Of a DNA stretch of 64,000 bases, positions 54,549 through 62,755 are shown piece by piece. The translations under genes were made by a program, and so were the position numbers. Source of the stretch: an uncultured Bacteroidales bacterium (GTDB lineage Bacteria > Bacteroidota > Bacteroidia > Bacteroidales > F082); NCBI GenBank assembly GCA_900315175.1, contig OMYA01000004.1:1-64000 (forward strand), read 5' to 3'. The notes beneath the pieces are model-generated. The model saw only the letters and a program-made list of their open reading frames with translations. It was not told the DNA's origin and searched no databases. Each line of letters opens with the position of its first letter. The stretch's first letter is position 1.

Positions 54549-55655
54549 ATGAATGGTATATTATCACTTAAAGTTGACTATAGCAAGCGTGTCTTCGGCC
54601 TCGACTTGATGCGCGCCATAGCAATAATCAACGTGGTGATAGTGCATGCCAATTGGATGAACATATTCCCCAAATATCCGTGGATACCAATAATTCCTGG
54701 TGTTGAACTGTTCTTCGTACTCAGTGGTTTCCTTATTGGAACGATACTACTGAATACGTTTTTAAACGAAGAAGATTTTGGGTTAAAACAAATGGCTAAG
54801 TTTTGGAAACGCCGCTGGTTTAGAACGCTACCTAATTACTATCTTATACTGCTTTTCAATATAATTTTTGTTTATTTTGGCATCATCCACGAGGATTTTA
54901 GCCAGTTTAACTGGAAATTTTTCTTTTTCGTGCAGAATTTATTCAGCGAATTTCATGGATTTTTCTGGGAATCTTGGAGTTTGACCATAGAAGAATGGTT
55001 TTACCTCTCCTTCCCCATCATCTTGTTGTTTCTCAATGTTTTTCTTAGAAAAATATTGCAAAAGAAGCAGATATTCCTCACAAATATCATCATTTTCCTC
55101 TGTTTTTCGGTTTTGATGAGACTTTTTATCGGTTCAAAACTTGAAATCAACGATGGTTTTTGGTACGATGTAAAGATTCACAAGGTGATAATCTATCATC
55201 TCGACGGCATAGCTTTAGGACTTTTAGCGGCATATATCAAGCGTTTTGCGCCGGAATTTTGGCACAAAAGCCGTAATATCACCTTTATTTTAGGACTAAT
55301 AATTTGTTTATTAATGCCTTACATAAACTGGAATCCGTCAGACACCTTAACGATAATTTTCAAAATATCAATACAAAGCTTGGGCTGTTTCCTACTTCTT
55401 CCTCGTTTTGAAACAATAAAAACCGCGCCGAAAGCATTGACAAAAGTCGTCACCCACATCAGCCTGATTTCTTATTCGATGTATCTGATAAACCTATCAA
55501 TGGTGGCTTCCGTCATCACCACAAACGTCAATATAAAAGGCAAACCCGAAGCTGTTCTTTGGTATGCAGTTTATTGGATTGTCGTAGTCCTTGCCTCCAC
55601 AATCATTTACAAGTTCTACGAAAAACCAATTATGGATTTGCGCGACAAATTCTAA
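54549..55655 (+). CDS. Acyltransferase family 3 membrane protein (OafA-like)
   Basis: The 368-residue protein has about ten membrane helices. The family start LDLMRAIAIINVVIVHANWM contains the conserved R and H, and PGVELFFVLSGFLIGTILL and WSLTIEEWFYLSFP follow. Acyltransferase-3 proteins O-acetylate or acylate sugars of lipopolysaccharide, exopolysaccharide or lipids at the inner membrane. The acceptor is not predictable. Its 3' end overlaps the convergent mannosidase gene by four bases. Confidence 0.85.
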   Translation: MNGILSLKVDYSKRVFGLDLMRAIAIINVVIVHANWMNIFPKYPWIPIIPGVELFFVLSGFLIGTILLNTFLNEEDFGLKQMAKFWKRRWFRTLPNYYLILLFNIIFVYFGIIHEDFSQFNWKFFFFVQNLFSEFHGFFWESWSLTIEEWFYLSFPIILLFLNVFLRKILQKKQIFLTNIIIFLCFSVLMRLFIGSKLEINDGFWYDVKIHKVIIYHLDGIALGLLAAYIKRFAPEFWHKSRNITFILGLIICLLMPYINWNPSDTLTIIFKISIQSLGCFLLLPRFETIKTAPKALTKVVTHISLISYSMYLINLSMVASVITTNVNIKGKPEAVLWYAVYWIVVVLASTIIYKFYEKPIMDLRDKF

Positions 55656-58003
55656 TTCTGATATTTAGGACAAACGAGATACTGCTTTCTTTGGGCAATA
55701 ACCTCATCATTCTCAACGAGTTGCATCTCGATGTAAATCTTAGTTTTATCAAATTCCTTAACGAACTTGTTCACGTCTAATTTGAGATGGATGCAGTCGT
55801 TTTCAGGGATTTGCACCTTTTCGGAATACGATTTCAGGAGGTTTTCTTTGCCATCTTTAACTTTCAGAATCAAAGTGGCATTTATTTCACGATAGAGGTC
55901 GCTTACGGCGTAAACGGTGAAGTTGCCGTCGGTGGTTGGGAGCACACCTATTAATATAGGGGCGTACAGCTCGGCTAGTCTCTCATGCAAAATCTTTTTA
56001 TTTCCTTCGTAATCTATTGATGACCATGAGATTACCGGCCATGCGTCGTTGAGTTGCCAGTAGAGCGTGCCCATGCAACGTGGTTTTGCCGCGCGTTGTG
56101 CTTCGATGGCGAGGCCTATGCCGTAAGCTTGGGATAATTGGGAATAATAAACTTTCTCATTTGTTTCGGCTATAAGAGGATTTCTCGACTCCCTTCGGTC
56201 GCTCGAAATGACAGAATCAGCGTTGTCGTTTCGACTGGAGCGAAGCGGAATGGAGAAATCTCCGTCATTCGATTGCAGGAGATTTCTCGACTCCCTTCGG
56301 TCGCTCGAAATGACGTAGCGCTCAATGTGTTTCTGTATCAACTCCTCGCCTCTTGGGTGTTTCTGATGTTTCGTTTCAATGTTCGGGTACGCTTGATAGC
56401 CGAATTCGCTGTTGAAACGACCCACTTTCTCGAGATAAGCCTCATATGGCAGCTCGCCCCACCAGACTCCCCAATAGTGCACGTCGCCTTCTGTGAGACT
56501 TTCTGGCTTACCCCAACCGTTTTTCGGCGAGCTCGGCCAGTAGTCGCGCGTACCATCGTATGTATCAACGACTTCCGTAAAGATATCCACAAACAAGGTG
56601 TCCATGCCGTGTTTCATCTCAGCGTAGTCGTCATCGGTCCAGCCCATAGATTTTTGCCAGCCCCAATTGACGTAGCCCTCGCTCACCTCGTTGTTGCCGC
56701 ACCATATCGCCAGCGACGGATGGTTCTGATAATGAACGACTTGCTGAATCGCCTCTTTACGGACATTGTTCAGAAACTCATCAGAATAAGGGTACGTCGT
56801 TCCGGCAAACATGAAATCCTGCCACACCATGATGCCGAGGCTGTCGCACACATCGAAGAAATAATCTGGCGGATAGATGCCTCCGCCCCACACTCGGAGC
56901 ATATTGAAATGAGCAGGCACGCATTCAGCTAACAGCTTGACAGTCTTATCTTTAGACATCCACGTCTCAATCATCTCCTCCGGAACATAGTTGGCGCCTT
57001 TGATGTAGACTTTTTTGCCGTTCACCTTGAAATACAAGGCGCTTCCGATGCTGTCGGGCTCCTCGATGAGCTCTATTTTTCTAATTCCTGTTGTAACTTG
57101 TTTATTATCAATAAGTTTATCATTTTCATAAATCTTGATTTCAAAATCAGTCATGTTTTGTTCGCCCATCTCGTTAGGCCACCAGATGTTAGCGTTTTTA
57201 AGCTCAAACGGAATTTTCACACGCCATTTGCCGTTGACGGGTAAAGTCTGTTCACTTAAAGCAACACCATTGTTTGAAACCACAAAGCGCAAATTATGCG
57301 AATCGTTAGTCGTAATCCAAATATTTGCCAACATCTTGGCATCATTTCCGTTAAGGTTTTCAGTTAAAACCGAGACATTTTCAACTTTAACGCCGCTCCA
57401 GCCACGAAGTTCAACCTCTTTCCAGATGCCGATATTCAGGTAACGAGGTGCCCAGTCCCAGCCGTTTTGGTAGGCAGCCTTTCGCATCACGGCATATTTT
57501 TCCGGAAAACGGAGGCGATAGGTTTCTATGAGGCTATCTCTTTGTTTATTAAAAGGATAGAAACGCACTTTCAGCTCATTGCCATGCTTTTTCAAAATAT
57601 TTTTCACCTCTTTTTCATAACGGACAAACATATTATCCGAATGCAAAATCTTCTCTCCGTTGAGCCAGACATCGGCATAAGTATCCAAACCATTGAAAAT
57701 CAAGTCGATATTATCGTTTTGCCAAACGCCATTTTCAACATCAAACCTCAGCGAATAATCCCATATGTGCTGCGGAATCCATTGCAGTTGTTGCTCTTCA
57801 TCGCCTTCTCCGTAAGGATGCGGTATCAGACCTGCATCATACAAATCAGCATGTGCTTCAGAAGGCAGATTCACCTGCATATCGATGCCTAAGGTGTCGG
57901 TTTTGAGGTTCCAGCCTTGATTAAGAGGTTGTAAAAACTCATGATTATTGCTTTTGCAAGCAACAAACAATATTGAAATTAGTATTACAAATAATCTTTT
58001 CAT
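55652..58003 (-). CDS. Beta-mannosidase (glycoside hydrolase family 2), lipoprotein
   Basis: The 783-residue protein has lipobox FVACK near residue 17, a GH2 sugar-binding domain (QPLNQGWNLKTDTLGIDMQ), a beta-sandwich domain and a TIM barrel. The acid/base glutamate is in WCGNNEVSEGY (near 441) and the nucleophile is in FNSEFGYQAYP (near 537). LYWQLNDAWPVISWSS is typical of beta-mannosidases. It should release terminal mannose from oligosaccharides in the periplasm or at the cell surface. About 46 residues (564-609) are encoded by two palindromic-repeat copies and lie in a loop between the nucleophile and the LYWQLND motif. The frame stays open through them. Confidence 0.9.
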   Translation of the reverse strand: MKRLFVILISILFVACKSNNHEFLQPLNQGWNLKTDTLGIDMQVNLPSEAHADLYDAGLIPHPYGEGDEEQQLQWIPQHIWDYSLRFDVENGVWQNDNIDLIFNGLDTYADVWLNGEKILHSDNMFVRYEKEVKNILKKHGNELKVRFYPFNKQRDSLIETYRLRFPEKYAVMRKAAYQNGWDWAPRYLNIGIWKEVELRGWSGVKVENVSVLTENLNGNDAKMLANIWITTNDSHNLRFVVSNNGVALSEQTLPVNGKWRVKIPFELKNANIWWPNEMGEQNMTDFEIKIYENDKLIDNKQVTTGIRKIELIEEPDSIGSALYFKVNGKKVYIKGANYVPEEMIETWMSKDKTVKLLAECVPAHFNMLRVWGGGIYPPDYFFDVCDSLGIMVWQDFMFAGTTYPYSDEFLNNVRKEAIQQVVHYQNHPSLAIWCGNNEVSEGYVNWGWQKSMGWTDDDYAEMKHGMDTLFVDIFTEVVDTYDGTRDYWPSSPKNGWGKPESLTEGDVHYWGVWWGELPYEAYLEKVGRFNSEFGYQAYPNIETKHQKHPRGEELIQKHIERYVISSDRRESRNLLQSNDGDFSIPLRSSRNDNADSVISSDRRESRNPLIAETNEKVYYSQLSQAYGIGLAIEAQRAAKPRCMGTLYWQLNDAWPVISWSSIDYEGNKKILHERLAELYAPILIGVLPTTDGNFTVYAVSDLYREINATLILKVKDGKENLLKSYSEKVQIPENDCIHLKLDVNKFVKEFDKTKIYIEMQLVENDEVIAQRKQYLVCPKYQN
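56179..56314. repeat. Dispersed palindromic repeat inside the beta-mannosidase gene, copy 5
   Basis: A 34-base unit beginning GATTTCTCGACTCCC occurs twice identically (56179-56212 and 56281-56314), flanking an oppositely oriented arm near 56235. All are members of the dispersed palindromic family. Read on the minus strand, this stretch adds VISSDRRESRN twice plus linking residues to the enzyme, without a stop or frameshift. Confidence 0.85.
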
Positions 58004-58017
58004 ATGATAGTTTTACT

Positions 58018-58154
58018 TGTCAATTCGAGCGAAACGAAGTGAAGTCGAGACCTGAGCTTTGCGAAAGCATTCACCTAGGTGGATAAATCTTCGTTTTGCT
58101 AAATTTTTCGATTGTTTACGTTAACAAATGATTTCTCCACTTCGGTAGAAATGA
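58018..58154. repeat. Dispersed palindromic repeat, copy 6
   Basis: One arm starts at TGTCAATTCGAGCGAAAC (58018), contains CACCTAGGTG (58072-58081, also present in copy 1) and continues to a second half arm, GATTTCTCC to GAAATGAC (58130-58154). The second half lies within the cutC reading frame and encodes its C-terminal residues. Confidence 0.75.
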
Positions 58155-58866
58155 CATCTGCTAACACTTTAATTCTTTCCAGACTTGACACTTTATATCG
58201 CATGTCAGCGCCAGTGTTATCGGCTCCGTTGGGATACAAATCACAGTGATTATCAGTGACTTCGGATGTCAATGAAGCGTGAACATTGCTAACACCTGTG
58301 GCGGTGATAATGCGTTCAACATTATTCTCATTGATGCCTCCTCCCGCCATGATGTTGATGCGGTTGCCGAATAGTGTCTGCATCTCCCGAATCATGTCGA
58401 TTCCTTCGTAAGCTGTTGGTTTACAACCGGATGTAAGCACTTTGTCGAAGCCGAGGTTTATCAGAGTCTCCGTCGCGTCAAGCGGGTTGTTGCATGCATC
58501 TATTGCTCTGTGAAACGTAAATTTCATCCCTTCGCCTGCCGCCATCATCCTCTTGATTGCGGGAACGTCGAGGTCGCCGTTTTCATTCAGCGCGCCAATC
58601 ACAACGCCTTCATAGCCGAGGCTTTTCACCATTTTGATATCCTCACACATGATGGCAATCTCGTCATTATTATAAATATAATCCCCTGGACGGCAACGAA
58701 TTAGCACACGTGTCGGGATAATATCTTTACAATGCGACAAAGTACCGTACGATGGCGTCACACCGCCGACTTCGAGCGCCTCGCAAAGCTCGGCGCAGTC
58801 AGCACCACCCTCAGCGCCGTTAATCAGTGACTGATAACCGTTTGCACAAAGTTCAAATCGAATCAT
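58099..58866 (-). CDS. cutC: CutC-family protein, with repeat-derived C-terminus
   Basis: The 255-residue TIM-barrel protein has the N-terminal FELCANGYQSLINGAEGGADCAELCE-type pattern, RPGDYIYNNDE near 61, FHRAIDACNNP near 121 and IMAGGGINENNVERI near 190. CutC was named for copper homeostasis; whether it handles copper directly is disputed, and homologues may instead be unspecified enzymes. The last ~17 residues (about VISTEVEKSFVN to the end) are encoded by a half palindromic repeat, so the native terminus was probably replaced or extended. A promoter box lies at 58881-58888. The beta-mannosidase gene lies downstream and may be cotranscribed. Confidence 0.87.
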   Translation of the reverse strand: MIRFELCANGYQSLINGAEGGADCAELCEALEVGGVTPSYGTLSHCKDIIPTRVLIRCRPGDYIYNNDEIAIMCEDIKMVKSLGYEGVVIGALNENGDLDVPAIKRMMAAGEGMKFTFHRAIDACNNPLDATETLINLGFDKVLTSGCKPTAYEGIDMIREMQTLFGNRINIMAGGGINENNVERIITATGVSNVHASLTSEVTDNHCDLYPNGADNTGADMRYKVSSLERIKVLADVISTEVEKSFVNVNNRKI

Positions 58867-58880
58867 TTTTTTATTTTTTG

Positions 58881-58888
58881 CAAAAATA
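58881..58888 (-). promoter_or_regulatory. -7 promoter box for cutC
   Basis: Minus-strand TATTTTTGC matches TAnnTTTG and lies 15 bases upstream of the cutC start codon. Confidence 0.45.
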
Positions 58889-58895
58889 AAAAAAA

Positions 58896-59046
58896 ATGTG
58901 GTTCGCTACGCGAAATGTGATGCGCTGTCGCACAATGTGGTCGCAACACTCCTATGTGGAGGCTTCGCCTCATGGCCGAAGGCCACACATTCCGCAAAGC
59001 GGTACATTGAACGAAGTGTTCACATTGCGACCAAAGGGAGCATCAC
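58896..59046. repeat. Mini-hairpin array enclosed in an inverted repeat, upstream of mutS2
   Basis: Very short hairpins follow one another: TTCGC-TAC-GCGAA, CTCC-TATGT-GGAG, GAGGC-TTC-GCCTC, GGCC-GAA-GGCC, CCGC-AAA-GCGG and GAAC-GAAGT-GTTC. Longer-range pairs bracket them: ATGTGATGC (from 58915) with GCATCACAT (ending 59047), and TGGTCGCAA near 58937 with TTGCGACCA near 59025. The whole can fold as a multi-branched cruciform or RNA. It differs from the other palindromic family. An open reading frame runs through it into mutS2, but I do not believe it is coding. Confidence 0.75.
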
Positions 59047-59060
59047 ATTTAAAATTTTTG

Positions 59061-59068
59061 TATTTTTG
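59061..59068 (+). promoter_or_regulatory. -7 promoter box for mutS2
   Basis: TATTTTTGC lies 14 bases before the mutS2 ATG, so the transcript would be nearly leaderless and would exclude the hairpin array upstream. Confidence 0.5.
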
Positions 59069-59081
59069 CAAAAATTTTTCA

Positions 59082-61490
59082 ATGATTTATCCTTCGGATT
59101 TTGAAAACAAGATAGGCTTCAAGACGATTCGCGAGCGTCTTAATGAGTTGTGTATCAGCGAGATGGGCAAGGAATTCGTTGGCAAGATGAGTTTCAGCAC
59201 CGATGTCGACGAGATTCGCACCTACTTACGTCTTATTGAGGACTTCCAGACTCTTATGCAGGATGGAGTGCCTTTCCCGGTGCGCGATTACAACGATTTA
59301 CGCGAGGAGTTCAAGCACCTGTCGATAGACGGCACCGTCATCAGCCTCGACAGCATGTTTGCGCTGAAACCTACTCTGTCTGCGCTGTTCTACGTTTTCA
59401 AATTCTTCAAGTCGGAGGCATCGGAGAAAGTGCCGTATCTGAAGGCTTTGGCAGAAGGTATTTCCATTGACAATCATATCTTTACAGAGATAAACCGTCT
59501 CATCGACGACAAAGGTGAGATTCCCGACAACGCATCCGCAGAACTCGCCGAGATTCGCCGCGACATCAGGCGGAAACAGAGTTCCATCGACCACCGCATG
59601 CACAAAATCCTCGTCGAGGCGAAAAACTCCGGTTGGACCGACAGCACTGCTGAGATGACCATCCGCGACGGCAGGCCTGTGATTCCTGTGAGAGCCGCCG
59701 ACAAACGCGCACTGCGAGGCTTCATACACGATGAGTCGGCGACGGGACAGACTGTGTATATCGAGCCTGCCGAAATCTTCGAGACCAACAACGAAATCAA
59801 GGAGCTGGAATACGCCGAGAGACGAGAGATAAATAAAATTCTGCTCGCTTTCACTAAGATTCTGCGACCAGAGATTCCTAACCTCACCATGGCATGGCGA
59901 CTTCTCGGATTGCTCGATTTCATCAGGGCCAAGGCACTGCTAAGTCATGAATACAACTGCGTGATACCGGAACTCACCGACGAGCCGATGTTCGACTGGA
60001 TCGAGGCACGACATCCGCTGCTGGAAGAGAAGCTGAAAGGACAAGGGAAACAGATTACGCCACTGGATTTGAAACTCGGTGTTGAGAGCCGTATTCTCGT
60101 CATTTCCGGTCCGAACGCCGGCGGCAAGTCAGTGTGTCTCAAAACGATAGGACTGCTACAATACATGTTGCAATGCGGCCTTGCCATTCCCGTCAAGATA
60201 GATTCGAAATGCGGCATCTTCCATGACATGTTTATCGACATCGGTGACGAGCAGTCATTAGAAAACGACCTCTCGACATACAGCTCGCATCTCATCAATA
60301 TGAAGGAGCTTCTGGAGCATGGCAACGAGCGCACTTTGTTCCTCATCGACGAGTTCGGAACAGGCACAGAGCCTCAGCTTGGAGGTGCGATAGCAGAAGC
60401 TATCTTGTTGAAAATGAATGAGAAGAAATCGTTCGGAGTGGTCACAACACACTATGCAAACCTAAAGCTTCTTGCCGACAACCATCCAGGCATCGTCAAC
60501 GGAGCCATGCTGTTCGACACACGTTATCTGCAGCCTCTCTACATAATGATGATTGGCAAACCCGGTTCATCTTTCGCTTTCGAAATCGCCAAAAAGATAG
60601 GTTTCCCTAATGAAATCCTGGAAAGTGCAGCCGAGATCTCAGGTCGTGAGCACCTCGACTTTGACCAGCAGCTTCAGCAACTCGAAATCGAGAAAAAAGA
60701 GGTCAGGAAGAAAGAATATGAACTGAAAGTAGCCGACAAACTTCTTGACGAGGTAGTCACGAAATATAAAAATCATCTCGCAGAGATCGAGAAGAAGAAA
60801 AAGCAGCTTCTTCACGAGGCGAACAAAGAAGCTCAGGCGCTCATCGACGGCGCAAATGCCAAGATTGAACGCACGATTCGTGAGATCAAAGAGGCTCAGG
60901 CGGAGAAAAACCGCACCAAGGAGCTTCGCGAGGAGCTGAAAGAGATGAAACAGAACCTCGTCAATGAGGAAAAAAGTTTCTCAAATCAACTGAGAACTGA
61001 CGAGAAAGAAGTCGTAAGCGAGGAGTTAAAAGTCGGCGACATGGTGTGTATCAACGAGTTGGAGGTCGTTGGCGAGCTCTTGGCAATAACCGACACCGAT
61101 GTCACGATTCAGTTCGGCGATGTAAGACTTCGCACCACAGCCGACAAACTCAGGAAAATCAGTCGTTCGCAAGCACGCAAAGCTCAGCAGAACCCATCAT
61201 ATCTGCGCAAGAGCATTATGAACGACATCAACGAGAAGGCGCAGAAGTTCAATCTCACCTTGGATGTCCGCGGTCAGCGTGGCGATGAAGCCGTCGACAA
61301 TGTCGCCAAATACATCGACGAGGCTACACTATTGAGTATCAAGGAGGTGAGTATTCTACACGGCAAAGGCAACGGCATTCTCAGAAAGCTCATCAGAGAA
61401 TACCTGAGCAAACAGTCGTGCGTACAGTCGTTCAACGACGCCAGCTTGGAGACTGGCGGCGCCGGAATTACCCGCATCACGCTAAAATAA
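59082..61490 (+). CDS. mutS2: Endonuclease MutS2
   Basis: The 802-residue MutS-family ATPase lacks mismatch-recognition domains. It has a core/lever region and the ATPase with Walker A SGPNAGGKSVCLKTIGL (near 343), Walker B FLIDEFGTGTEP, and a long coiled coil (about 520-640, rich in Glu and Lys). The C-terminal Smr nuclease-like domain (LDVRGQRGDEAVDN near 728, ILHGKGNGILRKLI near 766) follows. It suppresses recombination and, in some bacteria, rescues collided ribosomes. The ATG at 59082 starts the conserved MIYPSDFENKIGF block and follows a promoter box. A 62-residue in-frame extension upstream is made of hairpin-array sequence. Confidence 0.95.
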   Translation: MIYPSDFENKIGFKTIRERLNELCISEMGKEFVGKMSFSTDVDEIRTYLRLIEDFQTLMQDGVPFPVRDYNDLREEFKHLSIDGTVISLDSMFALKPTLSALFYVFKFFKSEASEKVPYLKALAEGISIDNHIFTEINRLIDDKGEIPDNASAELAEIRRDIRRKQSSIDHRMHKILVEAKNSGWTDSTAEMTIRDGRPVIPVRAADKRALRGFIHDESATGQTVYIEPAEIFETNNEIKELEYAERREINKILLAFTKILRPEIPNLTMAWRLLGLLDFIRAKALLSHEYNCVIPELTDEPMFDWIEARHPLLEEKLKGQGKQITPLDLKLGVESRILVISGPNAGGKSVCLKTIGLLQYMLQCGLAIPVKIDSKCGIFHDMFIDIGDEQSLENDLSTYSSHLINMKELLEHGNERTLFLIDEFGTGTEPQLGGAIAEAILLKMNEKKSFGVVTTHYANLKLLADNHPGIVNGAMLFDTRYLQPLYIMMIGKPGSSFAFEIAKKIGFPNEILESAAEISGREHLDFDQQLQQLEIEKKEVRKKEYELKVADKLLDEVVTKYKNHLAEIEKKKKQLLHEANKEAQALIDGANAKIERTIREIKEAQAEKNRTKELREELKEMKQNLVNEEKSFSNQLRTDEKEVVSEELKVGDMVCINELEVVGELLAITDTDVTIQFGDVRLRTTADKLRKISRSQARKAQQNPSYLRKSIMNDINEKAQKFNLTLDVRGQRGDEAVDNVAKYIDEATLLSIKEVSILHGKGNGILRKLIREYLSKQSCVQSFNDASLETGGAGITRITLK

Positions 61491-61508
61491 GACCTTAGAC
61501 TTTAGACC

Positions 61509-62690
61509 TTAGAAGGTCTCAACGGTCCAGTTTTCAGGGATTCTGCTTGGGCTATGGAAATCATGCTCTAACGCACTCGGGCAGTAAAATGTGCCGATTT
61601 CCGCTGTATTTTCAAGCCAAGAATATGTCATATGACCATCACTCCAATCAGTAAAATGCACTTTGATACTGTTTAAATTAGTGCAATCATAAAACATCAT
61701 ATCATAGCATCTATCCTTCAAAACTGTCGCAGGCAATTCTGGAGCGGTGGTGAGATTATGACAATGAGAGAACATATATTCATAGCACCATAACGCCAAT
61801 TCCGTCGCAGGAAGCTCAGGAGCGTTTGCAAGATTGTCACAATCATAAAACATCCTTGAATAACAACCGTTTGCCAGTGTTGTAGCCGGTAATTCAGTTG
61901 CCGTGACAAGATTATCGCAATCATTAAACATATAAGCATAGCAGGCGGTTGACAACATCATCGCAGGCAATTCAGGACATGTTGTAAGATTGTCGCAATT
62001 AGAAAACATGTAGCCATAGCAACCTCGGGCCAAGTTGGTTGCCGGAAGCTCAGGACATACTGTGAGGCTGGCACATCCACCAAACATTGAGCGATAGCAA
62101 TCGTCAGCCATAGTAGTTGCTGGCAACTCAGGAGCTTCCGTCAAATATGGACACGATCCAAACATACACATATAGCAACGCTCGCCGATTTCTGTCGCAG
62201 GCAATTCTGGAGCCGTGGTTATCGATGTTTCAGCAAACAAATATGCAAAACAGCCAGCTGGAACGGTCTTCGACTGGCAGGTCGGATCAACCAGCGACAT
62301 CACATTACCGCTCGCGGAGATTTTTTTGTCGTTTGTCTGAAATTGAACATACACGAAAAAATTAGCGTCAAAATCAGGATTGATGCCTTGAGGATTGTCG
62401 CCCCTGAGATACACCTTGTTGCCTACATTTCCCAAAGTTATCAATGACTCCCCAATAATGAGTTCCTGCCAATTTGTCTTGTCGAAGCTATATTCTATTA
62501 AAGGTAAAGTTTCCAGCAGCCAATACTCTCCTGAAACTTGCATTTTTATAGTCGCGCCCGCCTCTTCAGCAGTTAAACAAAGTGGATTAGACGGGATGAC
62601 ATTTTCAGAATTATCGTTTATCGTTTCTTTTTTGCAATTTGCAAACACCAATAACAAACATGTTATAAGCAACAATTGATATTTTCTCAT
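61509..62690 (-). CDS. Cysteine-rich leucine-rich-repeat surface lipoprotein
   Basis: The 393-residue protein has lipobox VFANC (near 19), an N-terminal beta domain and then eight 23-residue repeats with the consensus CY-x2-MF-x2-C-x2-L-x3-PELPAT-x-LA. Each repeat carries two conserved cysteines. This is a BspA-like leucine-rich repeat variant found in surface proteins of Bacteroidota, usually involved in adhesion or protein binding. The C-terminal ~60 residues (FTDWSDGHM onward) lack the repeat. I start at the ATG at 62690; eight more residues upstream would precede the signal peptide. It has its own promoter at 62712-62719. Confidence 0.82.
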   Translation of the reverse strand: MRKYQLLLITCLLLVFANCKKETINDNSENVIPSNPLCLTAEEAGATIKMQVSGEYWLLETLPLIEYSFDKTNWQELIIGESLITLGNVGNKVYLRGDNPQGINPDFDANFFVYVQFQTNDKKISASGNVMSLVDPTCQSKTVPAGCFAYLFAETSITTAPELPATEIGERCYMCMFGSCPYLTEAPELPATTMADDCYRSMFGGCASLTVCPELPATNLARGCYGYMFSNCDNLTTCPELPAMMLSTACYAYMFNDCDNLVTATELPATTLANGCYSRMFYDCDNLANAPELPATELALWCYEYMFSHCHNLTTAPELPATVLKDRCYDMMFYDCTNLNSIKVHFTDWSDGHMTYSWLENTAEIGTFYCPSALEHDFHSPSRIPENWTVETF

Positions 62691-62711
62691 AATATTTAGT
62701 TTTAAACATCG

Positions 62712-62719
62712 CAAAATTA
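62712..62719 (-). promoter_or_regulatory. -7 promoter box for the leucine-rich-repeat gene
   Basis: Minus-strand TAATTTTGC matches TAnnTTTG, 22 bases upstream of the chosen start codon. Confidence 0.45.
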
Positions 62720-62755
62720 CTAATAATTATTAAATATTGGTAATTTTTTATGAAG

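Noticed and set aside
56138..56932. 264-residue open frame on the plus strand
   Set aside because: It is antisense to the beta-mannosidase and includes the repeat in the opposite sense; the mannosidase frame carries both catalytic glutamates.
58896..59081. N-terminal extension of mutS2
   Set aside because: The 62 extra residues come from the hairpin array, and a promoter box lies between the array and the true start.
61640..62220. CRISPR or DNA-level satellite in the leucine-rich-repeat gene
   Set aside because: The periodicity is that of a protein repeat (about 69 bases) with varying codons and no spacer structure.
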